Positions 6,435 through 6,481 of a stretch of DNA of 6,481 bases are shown here, one piece after another. A model generated the notes under the pieces. The model made no database searches and was not told where the DNA came from. It worked only from the letters and a program-made list of their open reading frames with translations. Numbering within the stretch: position 1 is the stretch's first letter; each line of letters opens with the position of its first letter. The position numbers and the translations under genes were made by a program. Origin of the DNA: Clostridiales bacterium (lineage in GTDB: Bacteria; Bacillota; Clostridia; Lachnospirales; Lachnospiraceae); NCBI GenBank assembly GCA_021204765.1, contig JAJPYU010000246.1:1-6481 (forward strand), in the 5' to 3' direction.

Positions 6435-6462
6435 AGTATGGTACCACAAAAAATGTTTTCAA
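6435..6462 (-). promoter_or_regulatory. candidate sigma-A promoter of the araA operon
   Basis: On the minus strand TTGAAA (6457-6462) is followed after 16 nt by CATACT (6435-6440), giving 5/6 and 4/6 matches to the -35 and -10 consensus. A second overlapping option is TTGTGG (6444-6449), 16 nt, TATATT (6422-6427). Either would give a leader of roughly 45-60 nt before the small HTH ORF. Which is used, if either, cannot be decided by eye. Confidence 0.4.
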
Positions 6463-6465
6463 ACA
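6454..6465. promoter_or_regulatory. palindrome over the -35 box, candidate operator
   Basis: TGTTTTCAAACA is a 5-2-5 perfect inverted repeat covering the putative -35 hexamer. A second, 8-bp palindrome TGGTACCA (6439-6446) lies in the same promoter. Placement suits a repressor, but neither matches a cre site or an AraR box that I can recognise, and short palindromes are common in AT-rich DNA. Confidence 0.3.
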
Positions 6466-6481
6466 ATAAATGAGGTAATAT

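Noticed and set aside
6439..6446. TGGTACCA as a catabolite-response or AraR site
   Set aside because: An 8-bp palindrome is too short and does not match either consensus; mentioned only as part of the promoter description.

Overview
The window looks like a chromosomal piece from a Bacillota genome, most likely a Lachnospiraceae-type clostridium. The reasons are strong GGAGG-type ribosome binding sites, a clostridial RsmI with a C-terminal helix-turn-helix, a YaaO-like Orn/Lys/Arg decarboxylase beside rsmI, and an araA paired with a clostridial FGGY kinase. The family calls come from reading the proteins; no database search was run.

Layout, left to right. Positions 1-581 (+) hold the 3' two thirds of rsmI, cut by the window edge. 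A gap of about 60 bases with a weak hairpin separates it from a convergent decarboxylase gene (645-2252, -). Next comes a disordered, partly AT-rich stretch (2253-3160). It holds three 33-bp-spaced repeats, the orphan C-terminal piece of a DUF4143 ATPase (2415-2702, -), a short palindrome-bounded element (2705-2757), and a frameshifted small membrane-protein gene (2769-3160, -). The right half is an L-arabinose catabolic operon on the minus strand: araA (4803-6299) then an FGGY-family sugar kinase, probably the L-ribulokinase (3157-4788), joined by a 14-nt gap.

How the genes work together: AraA converts L-arabinose to L-ribulose and the kinase should phosphorylate it to L-ribulose 5-phosphate. 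The expected third enzyme, the AraD epimerase, is not in the window. Its usual place is taken by the broken membrane ORF, whose start overlaps the kinase stop (ATGA), followed by remnants.

The most interesting point is upstream of araA. A 26-codon ORF (6296-6376, -) with its own strong ribosome binding site encodes an unmistakable LacI-type DNA-binding helix-turn-helix, then stops in a GTGA overlap with the probable GTG start of araA. It looks like the amputated head of a regulator gene fused by deletion to the operon it may once have controlled, and it now forms a translationally coupled leader. A candidate promoter with a palindrome over its -35 box lies just before it.
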